From positions 16,208 through 80,207 of the IMG/VR virus record IMGVR_UViG_3300042691_014285: DNA of 64,000 nt. One strand, given 5' to 3'. The first letter of the stretch is position 1, and every line of letters starts with the position of its first letter. This DNA comes from a virus. The translations under genes and the position numbers were made by a program. The notes under the pieces were generated by a model. The model did no database searches, had not been told where the DNA came from, and saw nothing but the letters and a program-made list of their open reading frames with translations. Below are positions 53,052 through 59,584 of this stretch, in pieces.

Positions 53052-53147
53052 ATGACACTAGATGAATACAAGGCGCTTGTAGAAGCGCAACGCAAGGCAA
53101 GCACCTTGCAAGCCATGTCCCTACTAAAGAAAGGCTCAGACAAATGA
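53052..53147 (+). CDS. 31-residue micro-protein
   Basis: MTLDEYKALVEAQRKASTLQ then AMSLLKKGSDK, predicted single helix. It follows the TGTCAG promoter by 36 bases and its stop overlaps the next ATG. AAAGAAAGG upstream acts as ribosome site. Confidence 0.55.
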   Translation: MTLDEYKALVEAQRKASTLQAMSLLKKGSDK

Positions 53148-53290
53148 GCACTTTTGATAGAATACTAAAAGAGCAACAAGAAAAAAGAATTGCTCAATCA
53201 ATAAAAGATAAAGCGGTTATTGAAGCCATGTTCTCCAATAACAATCGCCCCCTTAACAATAATCATGAATTAAAGAAAGTAGAAAACTAA
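53144..53290 (+). CDS. 48-residue protein, paralog of the minus-strand gene at 51.3 kb
   Basis: MSTFDRILKEQQEKRIAQSI then IEAMFSNNNRPLNNNHEL. It has exactly the length of its paralog and shares the C-terminal EN. Coupled by overlapping codons on both sides. Confidence 0.7.
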   Translation: MSTFDRILKEQQEKRIAQSIKDKAVIEAMFSNNNRPLNNNHELKKVEN

Positions 53291-53463
53291 TGAAAACTAA
53301 TTTTGAGATTTCTCAACAGATAAACACTCTTGCTAAAAAGCACTATGGAGACATGGACTTAGCATGGTCATGGGGTTGCGCCCAAGCACTACTAACTACA
53401 CCACAGTTAGAGTTAATTCTAGGAATACTATTAGAGAAGGAGCCAGATAATGCCAGTATTTAA
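53290..53463 (+). CDS. 57-residue helical protein
   Basis: MKTNFEISQQINTLAKKHYG then WGCAQALLTTPQLELILGIL. Start is coupled by TAATG and the end overlaps the next gene by 14 bases. Unknown function. Confidence 0.6.
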   Translation: MKTNFEISQQINTLAKKHYGDMDLAWSWGCAQALLTTPQLELILGILLEKEPDNASI

Positions 53464-53587
53464 TTTTGACATTTCTGTTACCATTGAGGACGATAATTTT
53501 GAGTCTGCTTTATCATGGTTAAAAGTTATTCCATTGGAACGACTTGATTTTATTGTTGTTGATTATACAGAATTGGAGTTAGACTAA
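53450..53587 (+). CDS. 45-residue protein, second paralog
   Basis: MPVFNFDISVTIEDDNFESA then LSWLKVIPLERL. AGAAGGAG precedes the ATG. High similarity to the 52.6 kb copy with many synonymous differences supports purifying selection on both. Confidence 0.7.
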   Translation: MPVFNFDISVTIEDDNFESALSWLKVIPLERLDFIVVDYTELELD

Positions 53588-53652
53588 TGCTGGTTGTTTT
53601 AATTGCTATCACTTCATTTGCTTTTGTAATTTGGATGCATAACGGAGCATAA
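53587..53652 (+). CDS. 21-residue membrane micro-protein
   Basis: MLVVLIAITSFAFVIWMHNG-A is one hydrophobic helix. It is coupled by TAATG to the preceding gene. A small membrane peptide such as this may modulate a host membrane complex; function unknown. Confidence 0.5.
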   Translation: MLVVLIAITSFAFVIWMHNGA

Positions 53653-53660
53653 TAAAAAAA

Positions 53661-53690
53661 GATCACAGAACTAAAAAGCTGTGATTTTTG
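53661..53690 (+). terminator. Rho-independent terminator
   Basis: ATCACAG and CTGTGAT enclose a ten-base loop, followed by TTTTTG. It resembles the previous terminator in build and position. Confidence 0.85.
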
Positions 53691-53919
53691 CTCGGGCGTT
53701 TTCCACAGGCTGTGTATAACTTATGTGTTTAAGGTCACACAAAATCTTTCCCATTTTACGGCGTGTCGTTTTGACTTCCTGAAACTTATCTGGTATCCTT
53801 GTAGGTATAACAATTAAATAAAGATAAATCAGGCAGTGAGCCTAGCAAATAAATGTGACGAGTATCACAGTGAGCCTAGCGAATAAATGCCAAGATTTGT
53901 CAGCCCCCCGTGATAGGAT
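53691..53919 (+). promoter_or_regulatory. Intergenic module with DnaA-like pair, CRP-like sites and TGTCAG promoter
   Basis: GCTCGGGCG is followed by TTTTCCACAGG and TGTGTATAA (DnaA-box-like, 53698-53717), a near CRP site at 53724-53739, a 22-base direct repeat (53834-53855, 53868-53889) flanking the exact TGTGACGAGTATCACA at 53854-53869, and TTGTCA (53897-53902) with TAGGAT (53914-53919). There is no gene in these 299 bases. Confidence 0.65.
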
Positions 53920-53951
53920 AGTCTTATCACTTAAAGAAAGGAAGTCTATAA

Positions 53952-54149
53952 ATGACTTACACTATAACACTAGAAACCTTTAATGGTTCTACTAAAAAAA
54001 TCAACCTTGCCTCTAAGGGTGCGGTTGCTCAATTCGTATCACAATACCCAACACAATTACCTGTTGGCGTATCTGTAAAAATCGCTTGCGATACTCTTGG
54101 AATAAGTGGCACACTTCGTGGCACTTCTACACTAACAAAAACAAACTAA
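53952..54149 (+). CDS. 65-residue soluble protein
   Basis: MTYTITLETFNGSTKKINLA begins a likely beta-rich fold with several Thr/Ser. AAAGGAAG precedes the ATG. First of four linked genes behind a TGTCAG promoter. Unknown function. Confidence 0.65.
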   Translation: MTYTITLETFNGSTKKINLASKGAVAQFVSQYPTQLPVGVSVKIACDTLGISGTLRGTSTLTKTN

Positions 54150-54168
54150 AGAATAGGAAATAAAATAA

Positions 54169-54372
54169 ATGAAAATTGAACACAATCTAAAATTCGTAAC
54201 TGAATTTGCAGAGGGCCACCCTGTAACTGCAACAGTAATGGCACTTGATGAAAGCACTCGTATCCTTATGCTAGAGTCAATGCTAAAAGATTTGGTAGGC
54301 TCTCGCCTGCAACCTATCCTTGATGAAATAAATGCTGGTGGGTCCTATGCAATTCTAAAGGTGGCCGAATAA
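54169..54372 (+). CDS. 67-residue soluble protein
   Basis: MKIEHNLKFVTEFAEGHPVT then LESMLKDLVGSRLQPILDEI, alternating strand and helix. AAAGAATAGG upstream as weak ribosome site. Unknown function. Confidence 0.6.
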   Translation: MKIEHNLKFVTEFAEGHPVTATVMALDESTRILMLESMLKDLVGSRLQPILDEINAGGSYAILKVAE

Positions 54373-54572
54373 TGATGACTCGTAAAGACTATGTAAAAGT
54401 TGCCGAAATTCTTAGCAACTATTTTGCTACATCTGTTTTTGATGAACAAGGAGAAATTTTATTTGCTGATTTGGTAGATGAATTTTCTCTAATGTTTGAA
54501 ACTGATAACCCAAGATTTGACTCTGACAGATTTGCTATTGCTTGCTATAAAGAATTGGAGATGTCAAATTGA
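54372..54572 (+). CDS. 66-residue acidic protein
   Basis: MMTRKDYVKVAEILSNYFAT then EQGEILFADLVDEFSLMF. This is a known-looking small phage protein pattern (start 'xxYxxvAeiL...F..DNPrFD..rF..ac') found in actinophages without function. Coupled to the previous gene. Confidence 0.65.
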   Translation: MMTRKDYVKVAEILSNYFATSVFDEQGEILFADLVDEFSLMFETDNPRFDSDRFAIACYKELEMSN

Positions 54573-54718
54573 TTTTAGATACTGGAACACTAATCGCAAT
54601 CGTAATTGCACTTGGCGGATCTTTAACAGTTATGTGTTTATTTTGGAAACAAAATATTGCACAACAAAAAGAAATTCGCAGATTACAAATTTTATTGCGA
54701 ACTGAGCGACTAAAATAA
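54569..54718 (+). CDS. 49-residue membrane protein, TTG start
   Basis: (M)ILDTGTLIAIVIALGGSL then TVMCLF is one membrane helix, followed by a basic coiled tail KEIRRLQILLRTERLK. TTGGAG lies upstream. The start overlaps the previous stop. Confidence 0.55.
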   Translation: MILDTGTLIAIVIALGGSLTVMCLFWKQNIAQQKEIRRLQILLRTERLK

Positions 54719-54959
54719 AATAAAAGACCTGAGCATGTCTGTGCAAAACTGCTTGATCCTTTTAAATAAAAAAAGCTCGGGGGTTTTTCCACAGGCCTTT
54801 GTGGATAACTTTACGTGGTTGTGATTTTTCTCACATTTGTTGAGCGTCTCATTATTTAAGACTACTCACTAGTAGGTTGATAAATTATGATTAACAGGAT
54901 AGACTTACATAGTAAGAAAAAATAAATAACCGAAATTTGTCAGACCCTAGTGGTAGGAT
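54719..54959 (+). promoter_or_regulatory. Intergenic module with 3' element, DnaA box, CRP-like site and TGTCAG promoter
   Basis: The 3' element GACCTGAGCATGTC...AAAACTGCT (54726-54753) is followed by GCTCGGGGG, TTTTCCACAGG and a consensus DnaA box TGTGGATAA (54800-54808), the exact palindrome TGTGATTTTTCTCACA (54820-54835), and TTGTCA (54937-54942) with TAGGAT (54954-54959). No gene in this gap. Confidence 0.65.
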
Positions 54960-54991
54960 AAATAAATAACAACAAAGAAAGAGGTTGGCAA

Positions 54992-55204
54992 ATGTCAGCA
55001 AATGTCTATTCAATAGAAAACCTACTTGTAGGAAAAACTTATCACTCACGCACTTTAACAGGCGAAATCATAGATGCAGAAAAGTCTGATGTCTTTTATG
55101 GCTCAGGCTTAGAAAGTTATCGTGTTCAGGTTCGCCCACACTATCCTTCAGTATTTAATCTAAAGGACACTTATCGTATTCTATCAGTAAAGGTTGGAGA
55201 ATAA
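54992..55204 (+). CDS. 70-residue soluble protein
   Basis: MSANVYSIENLLVGKTYHSR begins a beta-rich protein ending YRILSVKVGE. AAAGAGG precedes the ATG. First gene of a six-gene unit. Unknown function. Confidence 0.65.
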   Translation: MSANVYSIENLLVGKTYHSRTLTGEIIDAEKSDVFYGSGLESYRVQVRPHYPSVFNLKDTYRILSVKVGE

Positions 55205-55208
55205 ATAA

Positions 55209-55400
55209 ATGGGAAACTTACTAGACTTTTTGGTTGATTGTGTTGATTGCCATGATGAGGGTGTCCTCTTTTTTGGTAATGGTGGCGAGGAATACGACTC
55301 AGAATTTTGCGATTGCGCTAAAGGCGTGTCGCTTGAAAATGAATACTGTGCATGGTATGCTGAAAGTATCATGAACGAAAACTATAAGGAGAATAACTAA
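55209..55400 (+). CDS. 63-residue Cys-rich zinc-knuckle protein
   Basis: VDCVDCHDEGVLFFGNGG then EFCDCAKGVSLENEYCAWYA; the C-x2-C-H and C-x-C pattern resembles a DnaJ-like zinc module seen in several small proteins here. Four bases after the previous stop. Unknown role. Confidence 0.65.
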   Translation: MGNLLDFLVDCVDCHDEGVLFFGNGGEEYDSEFCDCAKGVSLENEYCAWYAESIMNENYKENN

Positions 55401-55618
55401 TGAACGAATACCTATACTCAGTTACTTGTACCTATGACTCAGATACCTCCACCACTTGGGTAGGGCGTTATAGTGACGCTTTATCTGCCGTTGAAAGTTA
55501 TCAAAAGTTTATTGACCATGGACTTGCTAAAGAATACTCAACAATTAACTTGTCTGAACCTTCAGGCAAGATGCACACAAAAACTTTCTACAAAACAGGA
55601 TTGGTGGTAACACGATAA
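55400..55618 (+). CDS. 72-residue soluble protein
   Basis: MNEYLYSVTCTYDSDTSTTW then RYSDALSAVESYQKFIDHGL. The fold looks like a small beta-alpha unit. Coupled by overlap to its neighbours with AAGGAG before ATG. Unknown function. Confidence 0.65.
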   Translation: MNEYLYSVTCTYDSDTSTTWVGRYSDALSAVESYQKFIDHGLAKEYSTINLSEPSGKMHTKTFYKTGLVVTR

Positions 55619-55941
55619 TGGGACACAATACAGCGATTGACTTAGCAGAAAACATTGACATAAGCCTTGAACAGGCTATCGGTTATCACTTACAGGGTAA
55701 TCACTACCCACCCGTACCGCTAAGCATGGTTCAGCCTTGCATTGAGGCGTTAGACGCTGCACGAGAAATGGACGCCATGCGCCAGATTGAAATGCCTGAA
55801 GGCATAACCTATAAGGGCAAAACTCATGCACCAGCATGGGCTATCATTGAACAACACCACTTGGACGCTTGGTTGCCACAAGATGAGGCAGACTATTGGG
55901 AAGAAGATGCAGGCTATGAATCAGGATTAGGTTTAGAATAA
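55618..55941 (+). CDS. 107-residue acidic protein
   Basis: MGHNTAIDLAENIDISLEQA then EMDAMRQIEMPEGITYKGKT and a very acidic end (QDEADYWEEDAGYESGLGLE). It overlaps the previous gene by one base. Unknown function. Confidence 0.65.
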   Translation: MGHNTAIDLAENIDISLEQAIGYHLQGNHYPPVPLSMVQPCIEALDAAREMDAMRQIEMPEGITYKGKTHAPAWAIIEQHHLDAWLPQDEADYWEEDAGYESGLGLE

Positions 55942-56019
55942 ATGAGTACTTTTTTTATTCCACACTCAAAGTATTGCGATTGCCCAGAGTGTTTAGACAT
56001 GGAGGAACAGAATAAATGA
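55942..56019 (+). CDS. 25-residue Cys micro-protein
   Basis: MSTFFIPHSKYCDCPECLDM-EEQNK has a CxCxxC knuckle. It starts directly behind the previous stop and its stop overlaps the next ATG; no good ribosome site, so coupling is needed. Confidence 0.5.
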   Translation: MSTFFIPHSKYCDCPECLDMEEQNK

Positions 56020-56249
56020 GTGCTACAATTATTGACATGGAACTTGTAAAAGCTGATTCTCTAACTGTTGATGCGTTAGAACTTGGCGATCTAATTGGTT
56101 ATGGTGATGAGATTGTTGAAGTAACTTTTATTGAATGTGATTCAACGGGAGATAACTATGACATTCAAATTGTAAATGATTTTGGTGAAAAAGAAATTGT
56201 TCAGTTTGCATTTGATGAAGAAGTTGATTGGTACGTTTATTTAGATTGA
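56016..56249 (+). CDS. 77-residue acidic beta protein
   Basis: MSATIIDMELVKADSLTVDA then GDEIVEVTFIECDSTGDNYD, a small barrel-like sequence. GGAGGAAC precedes the ATG. Unknown function. Confidence 0.65.
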   Translation: MSATIIDMELVKADSLTVDALELGDLIGYGDEIVEVTFIECDSTGDNYDIQIVNDFGEKEIVQFAFDEEVDWYVYLD

Positions 56250-56323
56250 AAAACGCCCGAGGGGGCCCTGTGAGATTCATCACATTTACGAGATTTGATA
56301 TTTTTCCCCATATCTGGTAAAAT
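56250..56323 (+). promoter_or_regulatory. Intergenic module: CRP-like site and TTGATA-17-TAAAAT promoter
   Basis: GCCCGAGGGGG (reverse CTCGGGG word), the exact palindrome TGTGAGATTCATCACA at 56269-56284, then TTGATA (56295-56300) and TAAAAT (56318-56323) with TGG before it. ATG follows after six bases, a leaderless start. Confidence 0.7.
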
Positions 56324-56329
56324 TATTAC

Positions 56330-56470
56330 ATGAAGAAAAATGCTGAGGAATTAAGACGCCTAATGGAATTACGGCGATCTAATGCAGCCTCCGCTGTTCC
56401 AAATAAAAAAAAGTATGATAGAAAAAAATGTCAGTCCCTTATGCTAAAATTAAAGAAAGAAAGCGAGTAG
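56330..56470 (+). CDS. 46-residue basic protein, leaderless
   Basis: MKKNAEELRRLMELRRSNAA then VPNKKKYDRKKCQSLML, highly basic and helical, possibly nucleic-acid binding. Its last third overlaps the TGTCAG promoter of the GP88 gene, so DNA sequence there serves two roles. Leaderless promoter supports the start. Confidence 0.55.
   Translation: MKKNAEELRRLMELRRSNAASAVPNKKKYDRKKCQSLMLKLKKESE
56428..56450 (+). promoter_or_regulatory. TGTCAG promoter of GP88 gene
   Basis: ATGTCA at 56428-56433, eleven bases, TAAAAT at 56445-56450, inside the end of the preceding gene. The ATG in the box is not a translation start. Confidence 0.65.
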
Positions 56471-56475
56471 CCACC

Positions 56476-57198
56476 ATGTCAAAATTACTTAGAAGCAAAG
56501 ATAGGAAAGTAGCAAATGCAGTTACACCAAATGGAAAACAAGCAAGTATCGCCAACACTTTCGGATTACCCGCAGGCAAGGCTTATTCATGTCCTGGAGC
56601 GACTAGCGTATGCGAGAGTGTTTGTTATGCTGGCAAGCTTGAAAAAGTATTCCCAACAGTAAAGAAAAACTTATTGCACAATTGGGAATTAGTTAAAGAC
56701 GCAGACCATGACACTATTGAAGCATTGCTTGAAGACATGATTAGTGAGTTTATTGCAGACTGCAAAAAGAAAGACGCACCCATGCTATTCCGTATCCACT
56801 GGGACGGGGATTTCTTTAATGACACTTACACATTCGCATGGAAGCATGTCATTCTTAATCATCCTGAAATTCAATTCTGGGTTTATACAAGAGTTAAGTC
56901 TGCAGCGGTAATGCTTAAGGACATTGATAATCTATCTTTATACTATTCTACAGATAGTGAGAATAAGTCTATTGGCGTTACCCTGAAAAAAGATCATGGT
57001 ATTCGTCTTGCATACCTTGCTAAGAATTTCTTAGTAGGACAAGCAGACATGAAAGAGATGATAGGCAAGGTAGGGGCTAAGTGTCCTGAGAATAAAAAGG
57101 CTATCCCACTTATCTCAACAAATGGTTCGGCTTGCGTTTCTTGCTCATTGTGTGTATACTCAAAGAGTGACATAGTATTTTCATCAAGTAAAAAGTAA
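56476..57198 (+). CDS. GP88-family protein
   Basis: The protein has 240 residues from MSKLLRSKDRKVANAVTPNG. The GP88 family (first described from actinophages) has the signature YSCPGATSVCESVCYAGK with a conserved Cys set, then FRIHWDGDFFNDTYTFAW and a C-terminal ACVSCSLCVYS. The Cys cluster probably binds a metal or Fe-S centre; biochemical function is not established. The frame is open for 16 codons upstream, but these lie over the promoter, so the ATG at 56476 with GAAAGCGAG is chosen. Confidence 0.85.
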   Translation: MSKLLRSKDRKVANAVTPNGKQASIANTFGLPAGKAYSCPGATSVCESVCYAGKLEKVFPTVKKNLLHNWELVKDADHDTIEALLEDMISEFIADCKKKDAPMLFRIHWDGDFFNDTYTFAWKHVILNHPEIQFWVYTRVKSAAVMLKDIDNLSLYYSTDSENKSIGVTLKKDHGIRLAYLAKNFLVGQADMKEMIGKVGAKCPENKKAIPLISTNGSACVSCSLCVYSKSDIVFSSSKK

Positions 57199-57206
57199 GG
57201 AGATAA

Positions 57207-57266
57207 ATGGAAAGCCTATTTATCCTATTAGTAATGGGGTTATTAGTGTTTATGATTTACCAATAA
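57207..57266 (+). CDS. 19-residue membrane micro-protein
   Basis: MESLFILLVMGLLVFMIYQ is a single membrane helix behind a perfect AAGGAG site. The stop overlaps a near-consensus CRP-like site (57266-57281). Function unknown; see the other membrane micro-proteins of this arm. Confidence 0.55.
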   Translation: MESLFILLVMGLLVFMIYQ

Positions 57267-57322
57267 GTGACTTACATCACACCCGTAAGCGTCTCAAATA
57301 GTGAGAAATACAAGAAATGGAG

Positions 57323-57352
57323 TTGAAAAATGTCAGTAGGAAATGTTATACT
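57323..57352 (+). promoter_or_regulatory. TGTCAG promoter with TTGAAA -35
   Basis: TTGAAA (57323-57328), ATGTCA (57330-57335) and TATACT (57347-57352): an 18-base -35/-10 spacing with the TGTCAG box eleven bases before the -10. Confidence 0.7.
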
Positions 57353-57386
57353 TAATACATACAACAAACTAAAAAGGAGAAACAAC

Positions 57387-57551
57387 ATGACAGTAGCAAA
57401 TACATACAAGGTAGGCGACCTCTACACATCACAGAAGTCAAAGGTAACAGGAACAATTCTTGAAATCTCACCTACTGCAAAGGACACAGTTCGTGTTAAG
57501 TTAGATGTTAATGGTAACACACGCTGGACAACATGGAAAGCGCAATCGTAA
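57387..57551 (+). CDS. 54-residue basic beta protein
   Basis: MTVANTYKVGDLYTSQKSKV then VRVKLDVNGNTRWTTWKA, SH3-like by pattern. AAGGAG sits eight bases before the ATG. An open stretch of 19 codons upstream contains the promoter and is not translated. Unknown function. Confidence 0.7.
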   Translation: MTVANTYKVGDLYTSQKSKVTGTILEISPTAKDTVRVKLDVNGNTRWTTWKAQS

Positions 57552-57637
57552 TCTAACAAGCCAGTTAGATAGTAACTCAGACCTGAGCAAGTCTGCTAAA
57601 ACTGCTCACACAAAATGTCAGACCTAACCCCTATACT
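57552..57637 (+). promoter_or_regulatory. 3' element and TGTCAG promoter
   Basis: GACCTGAGCAAGTCTGCT then AAAACTGCTC (57580-57607) can pair GAGCA with TGCTC. ATGTCA (57615-57620), eleven bases and TATACT (57632-57637) follow. Confidence 0.65.
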
Positions 57638-57670
57638 ATAAATAAACCACCAAAGAAAAGAGAAAAACAC

Positions 57671-58093
57671 ATGGCACGACAAAAAGCAATCTCAGTAAAG
57701 ATAGCAACACCAAAAGTAATCAAGGCACTAGAAACTGCACTAGCAAAGTTAGAAGCAGACTACGCATCACAAGAAGCAAACGAGGCTAAGTATGAAAAGA
57801 CTCGTAAGGCTTGGCTAAAAGAAATGCAAGACTACGCTATTGCTAACATCAAGAAGGCAGAGAACTTTCGCACCAACTATCGTTCATGGTCAAATAATCT
57901 TAACATTGACTTTGACTTAACAGTTAGCGAAAAGGATTTGCCTAAAGAGCCTGAGAAGGACTTTGAGACAATTCATGTTCATAGTTATCGTGAGCAGAAA
58001 GAGGAAATCTCTAACGCAATTCGTATTCTAAAGATGACAGATGAGGAAACAGTTTCCACATCAACTTATCAAGCGGTTGCTCGTTATCTGTAA
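57671..58093 (+). CDS. 140-residue helical protein
   Basis: MARQKAISVKIATPKVIKAL then EADYASQEANEAKYEKTRKA, a basic coiled-coil-like protein with FETIHVHSYREQKEEISNAI. 'MARQKAISVKI' proteins occur in several actinophages, function unknown. Weak ribosome site AAGAGA. Confidence 0.7.
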   Translation: MARQKAISVKIATPKVIKALETALAKLEADYASQEANEAKYEKTRKAWLKEMQDYAIANIKKAENFRTNYRSWSNNLNIDFDLTVSEKDLPKEPEKDFETIHVHSYREQKEEISNAIRILKMTDEETVSTSTYQAVARYL

Positions 58094-58324
58094 ATAATTT
58101 GGGGGGCAACTTAAAGTCCTAAACCCAAACAACCTAAGCAAGTTGCAAAACTGCTTCACTAAAGTTACTGCCAGTGCTATAGCGAGGCAGACGTTCCTGA
58201 GCATGAATTGAAAAGGCTCACTTTTTGCCCCCGAGCTCATGTGAATTTGATCACACCCTTTACGTACCACCATTTAAGATCCCTGGATTTACGATTGGCA
58301 TTTGTCAGTCCAACCTGCTAGAAT
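58094..58324 (+). promoter_or_regulatory. Intergenic module with structured 3' region, CRP-like site, TGTCAG promoter
   Basis: AACCTAAGCAAGTTGC then AAAACTGCTT (58131-58156) is a variant 3' element; CTGCC...GGCAG (58165-58187) and TGAGC...GCTCAC plus TTTTT (58198-58226) form further hairpins, the last terminator-like. GAGCTCGGGGGC (reverse), exact TGTGAATTTGATCACA (58240-58255) and TTGTCA (58302-58307) with TAGAAT (58319-58324) complete the module. Confidence 0.65.
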
Positions 58325-58363
58325 TATATTAATATCAGAACAACAGAAAGAAGGAAGCCCCCA

Positions 58364-58861
58364 ATGGGACTAGACATGTACCTAAGTGCTAGAAAGCATT
58401 TTGAAAAAATCAACTGGCAAACACTACAGGCTAATGATGAATTATCTTACAATTCACCTGAAGCCGTATATCCTAAGTTCAATGACCTAATGGCATTGAC
58501 ACAACTCACAAATGTTGCAACAGATATTTATGGAGCAGAAGTAACAGTTACTTGTGCCTACTGGCGCAAGGCTAATCAGATACACGCTTGGTTCGTAAAG
58601 AATGTTCAACATGATGTTGATAACTGCGGAGACTACTATGTCTCACAAGATAAACTAATAGAATTGCTTGCACTATGTAAGCATGCCCTAGCAACAAAAG
58701 ACCCTAGCCTATTCCCACCACAAGCAGGGTTTTTCTTTGGTGGTACAGATATTGATGAATGGTATTGGCGTGACCTTACTGATACTATTAGTCAATTAGA
58801 GCGTATCTTTGCGCTACCAGAAATTGATAAGTTATCATTTTTTTATTCATCATCTTGGTAA
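58364..58861 (+). CDS. MGLDMYL-family phage protein
   Basis: The protein has 165 residues. It begins MGLDMYLSARKHF, a conserved start seen in many uncharacterised phage and bacterial proteins, and continues with TCAYWRKANQIHAWFVKNVQ and 'DEWYWRDLTDTISQLERI'. The family has no assigned biochemical role. AAAGAAGGAAG precedes the ATG. Confidence 0.8.
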   Translation: MGLDMYLSARKHFEKINWQTLQANDELSYNSPEAVYPKFNDLMALTQLTNVATDIYGAEVTVTCAYWRKANQIHAWFVKNVQHDVDNCGDYYVSQDKLIELLALCKHALATKDPSLFPPQAGFFFGGTDIDEWYWRDLTDTISQLERIFALPEIDKLSFFYSSSW

Positions 58862-58891
58862 TTGACATTTGTCAGTGCCATACCCTATAAT
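58862..58891 (+). promoter_or_regulatory. TGTCAG promoter with consensus -35
   Basis: TTGACA (58862-58867), TTGTCA (58869-58874), TATAAT (58886-58891): the only copy in which both the -35 and -10 are perfect hexamers (18-base spacer) with the TGTCAG box in between. Confidence 0.75.
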
Positions 58892-58925
58892 TAAACTAAC
58901 CAACAAACAGAAAGAGGTAGCCCTC

Positions 58926-59363
58926 ATGGACCAGCAACAAATTCCACCAGTAGTAAAAACAGATAATCACTACATGACACGAGAGTTTTTAGAAACTACT
59001 CTTGTACAAAACAAAACACGGATAGATGAATTAGAAAAGCATATCCAAGTCGTAACACAACGCTCATACGGCGAGGCTGCAGAGCGCAACCGTATGCGTA
59101 CTGAAATGCAAGAGTGGACTTTTGAAGCAATTGAAGCAGGCACACTCAATGAGTCAGAAGGACAAGAAATTGCTGACATCTGTGGCTTTGAACTTACAAA
59201 AGAATTTGAAGTTGAAGTTACAGTTATGTATTCAGTTACAGTGAATGCACGAAATGAAGAAGAAGCACAAAATGCAATTCACGATATTGATTTTGATACT
59301 GTAGATTACAATTCAGATTCAATTCAATACCTATCATCTTCAATTGATAGAGTAGATATTTAG
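58926..59363 (+). CDS. 145-residue protein with coiled coil and beta tail
   Basis: MDQQQIPPVVKTDNHYMTRE then NKTRIDELEKHIQVVTQRSY is a coiled-coil half; the C-terminus EVEVTVMYSVTVNARNEEEA resembles small ferredoxin-like modules of phage proteins. Upstream open codons cover the promoter, so ATG at 58926 with AGAGG is chosen. Unknown function. Confidence 0.75.
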   Translation: MDQQQIPPVVKTDNHYMTREFLETTLVQNKTRIDELEKHIQVVTQRSYGEAAERNRMRTEMQEWTFEAIEAGTLNESEGQEIADICGFELTKEFEVEVTVMYSVTVNARNEEEAQNAIHDIDFDTVDYNSDSIQYLSSSIDRVDI

Positions 59364-59550
59364 TAGGGGGCTACTAATGGACCTGAGCATGTCCTTAAAC
59401 TGCTTTATTTTTATTTATGCCGTTGCATAAAAATGCAGCTCGGGGGCGTGACCAAGATCACACTGTGTTTTACGACACATTAAAAAAATGTCCATTTTTT
59501 CCCATTTTCAACTATCCTGATTTGCATTTGTCAGACCCATTGTGTATAAT
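59364..59550 (+). promoter_or_regulatory. Intergenic module with 3' element, CRP-like site, GGACATTT motif and TGTCAG promoter
   Basis: GACCTGAGCATGTCCTT then AAACTGCTT (59380-59406), a TGCAT-ATGCA hairpin, GCTCGGGGG, CGTGACCAAGATCACA (59447-59462, one mismatch), reverse AAAATGGACATTT (59482-59500), TTTTTCCCA, and TTGTCA (59528-59533) with TATAAT (59545-59550). Confidence 0.65.
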
Positions 59551-59584
59551 TAAATTAACTACAAAAGAAAAGGAAAAATAACTC

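Noticed and set aside
56428-57386. Longer N-termini for the GP88 protein and the 54-residue protein beginning MSVPY or MSVGN
   Set aside because: These ATG codons are the ATGTCAG promoter boxes; true starts with ribosome sites follow downstream.
58869-58925. N-terminal extension of the 145-residue protein from TTG
   Set aside because: The TTG is part of the TTGTCAG box and the stretch contains the -10 box.
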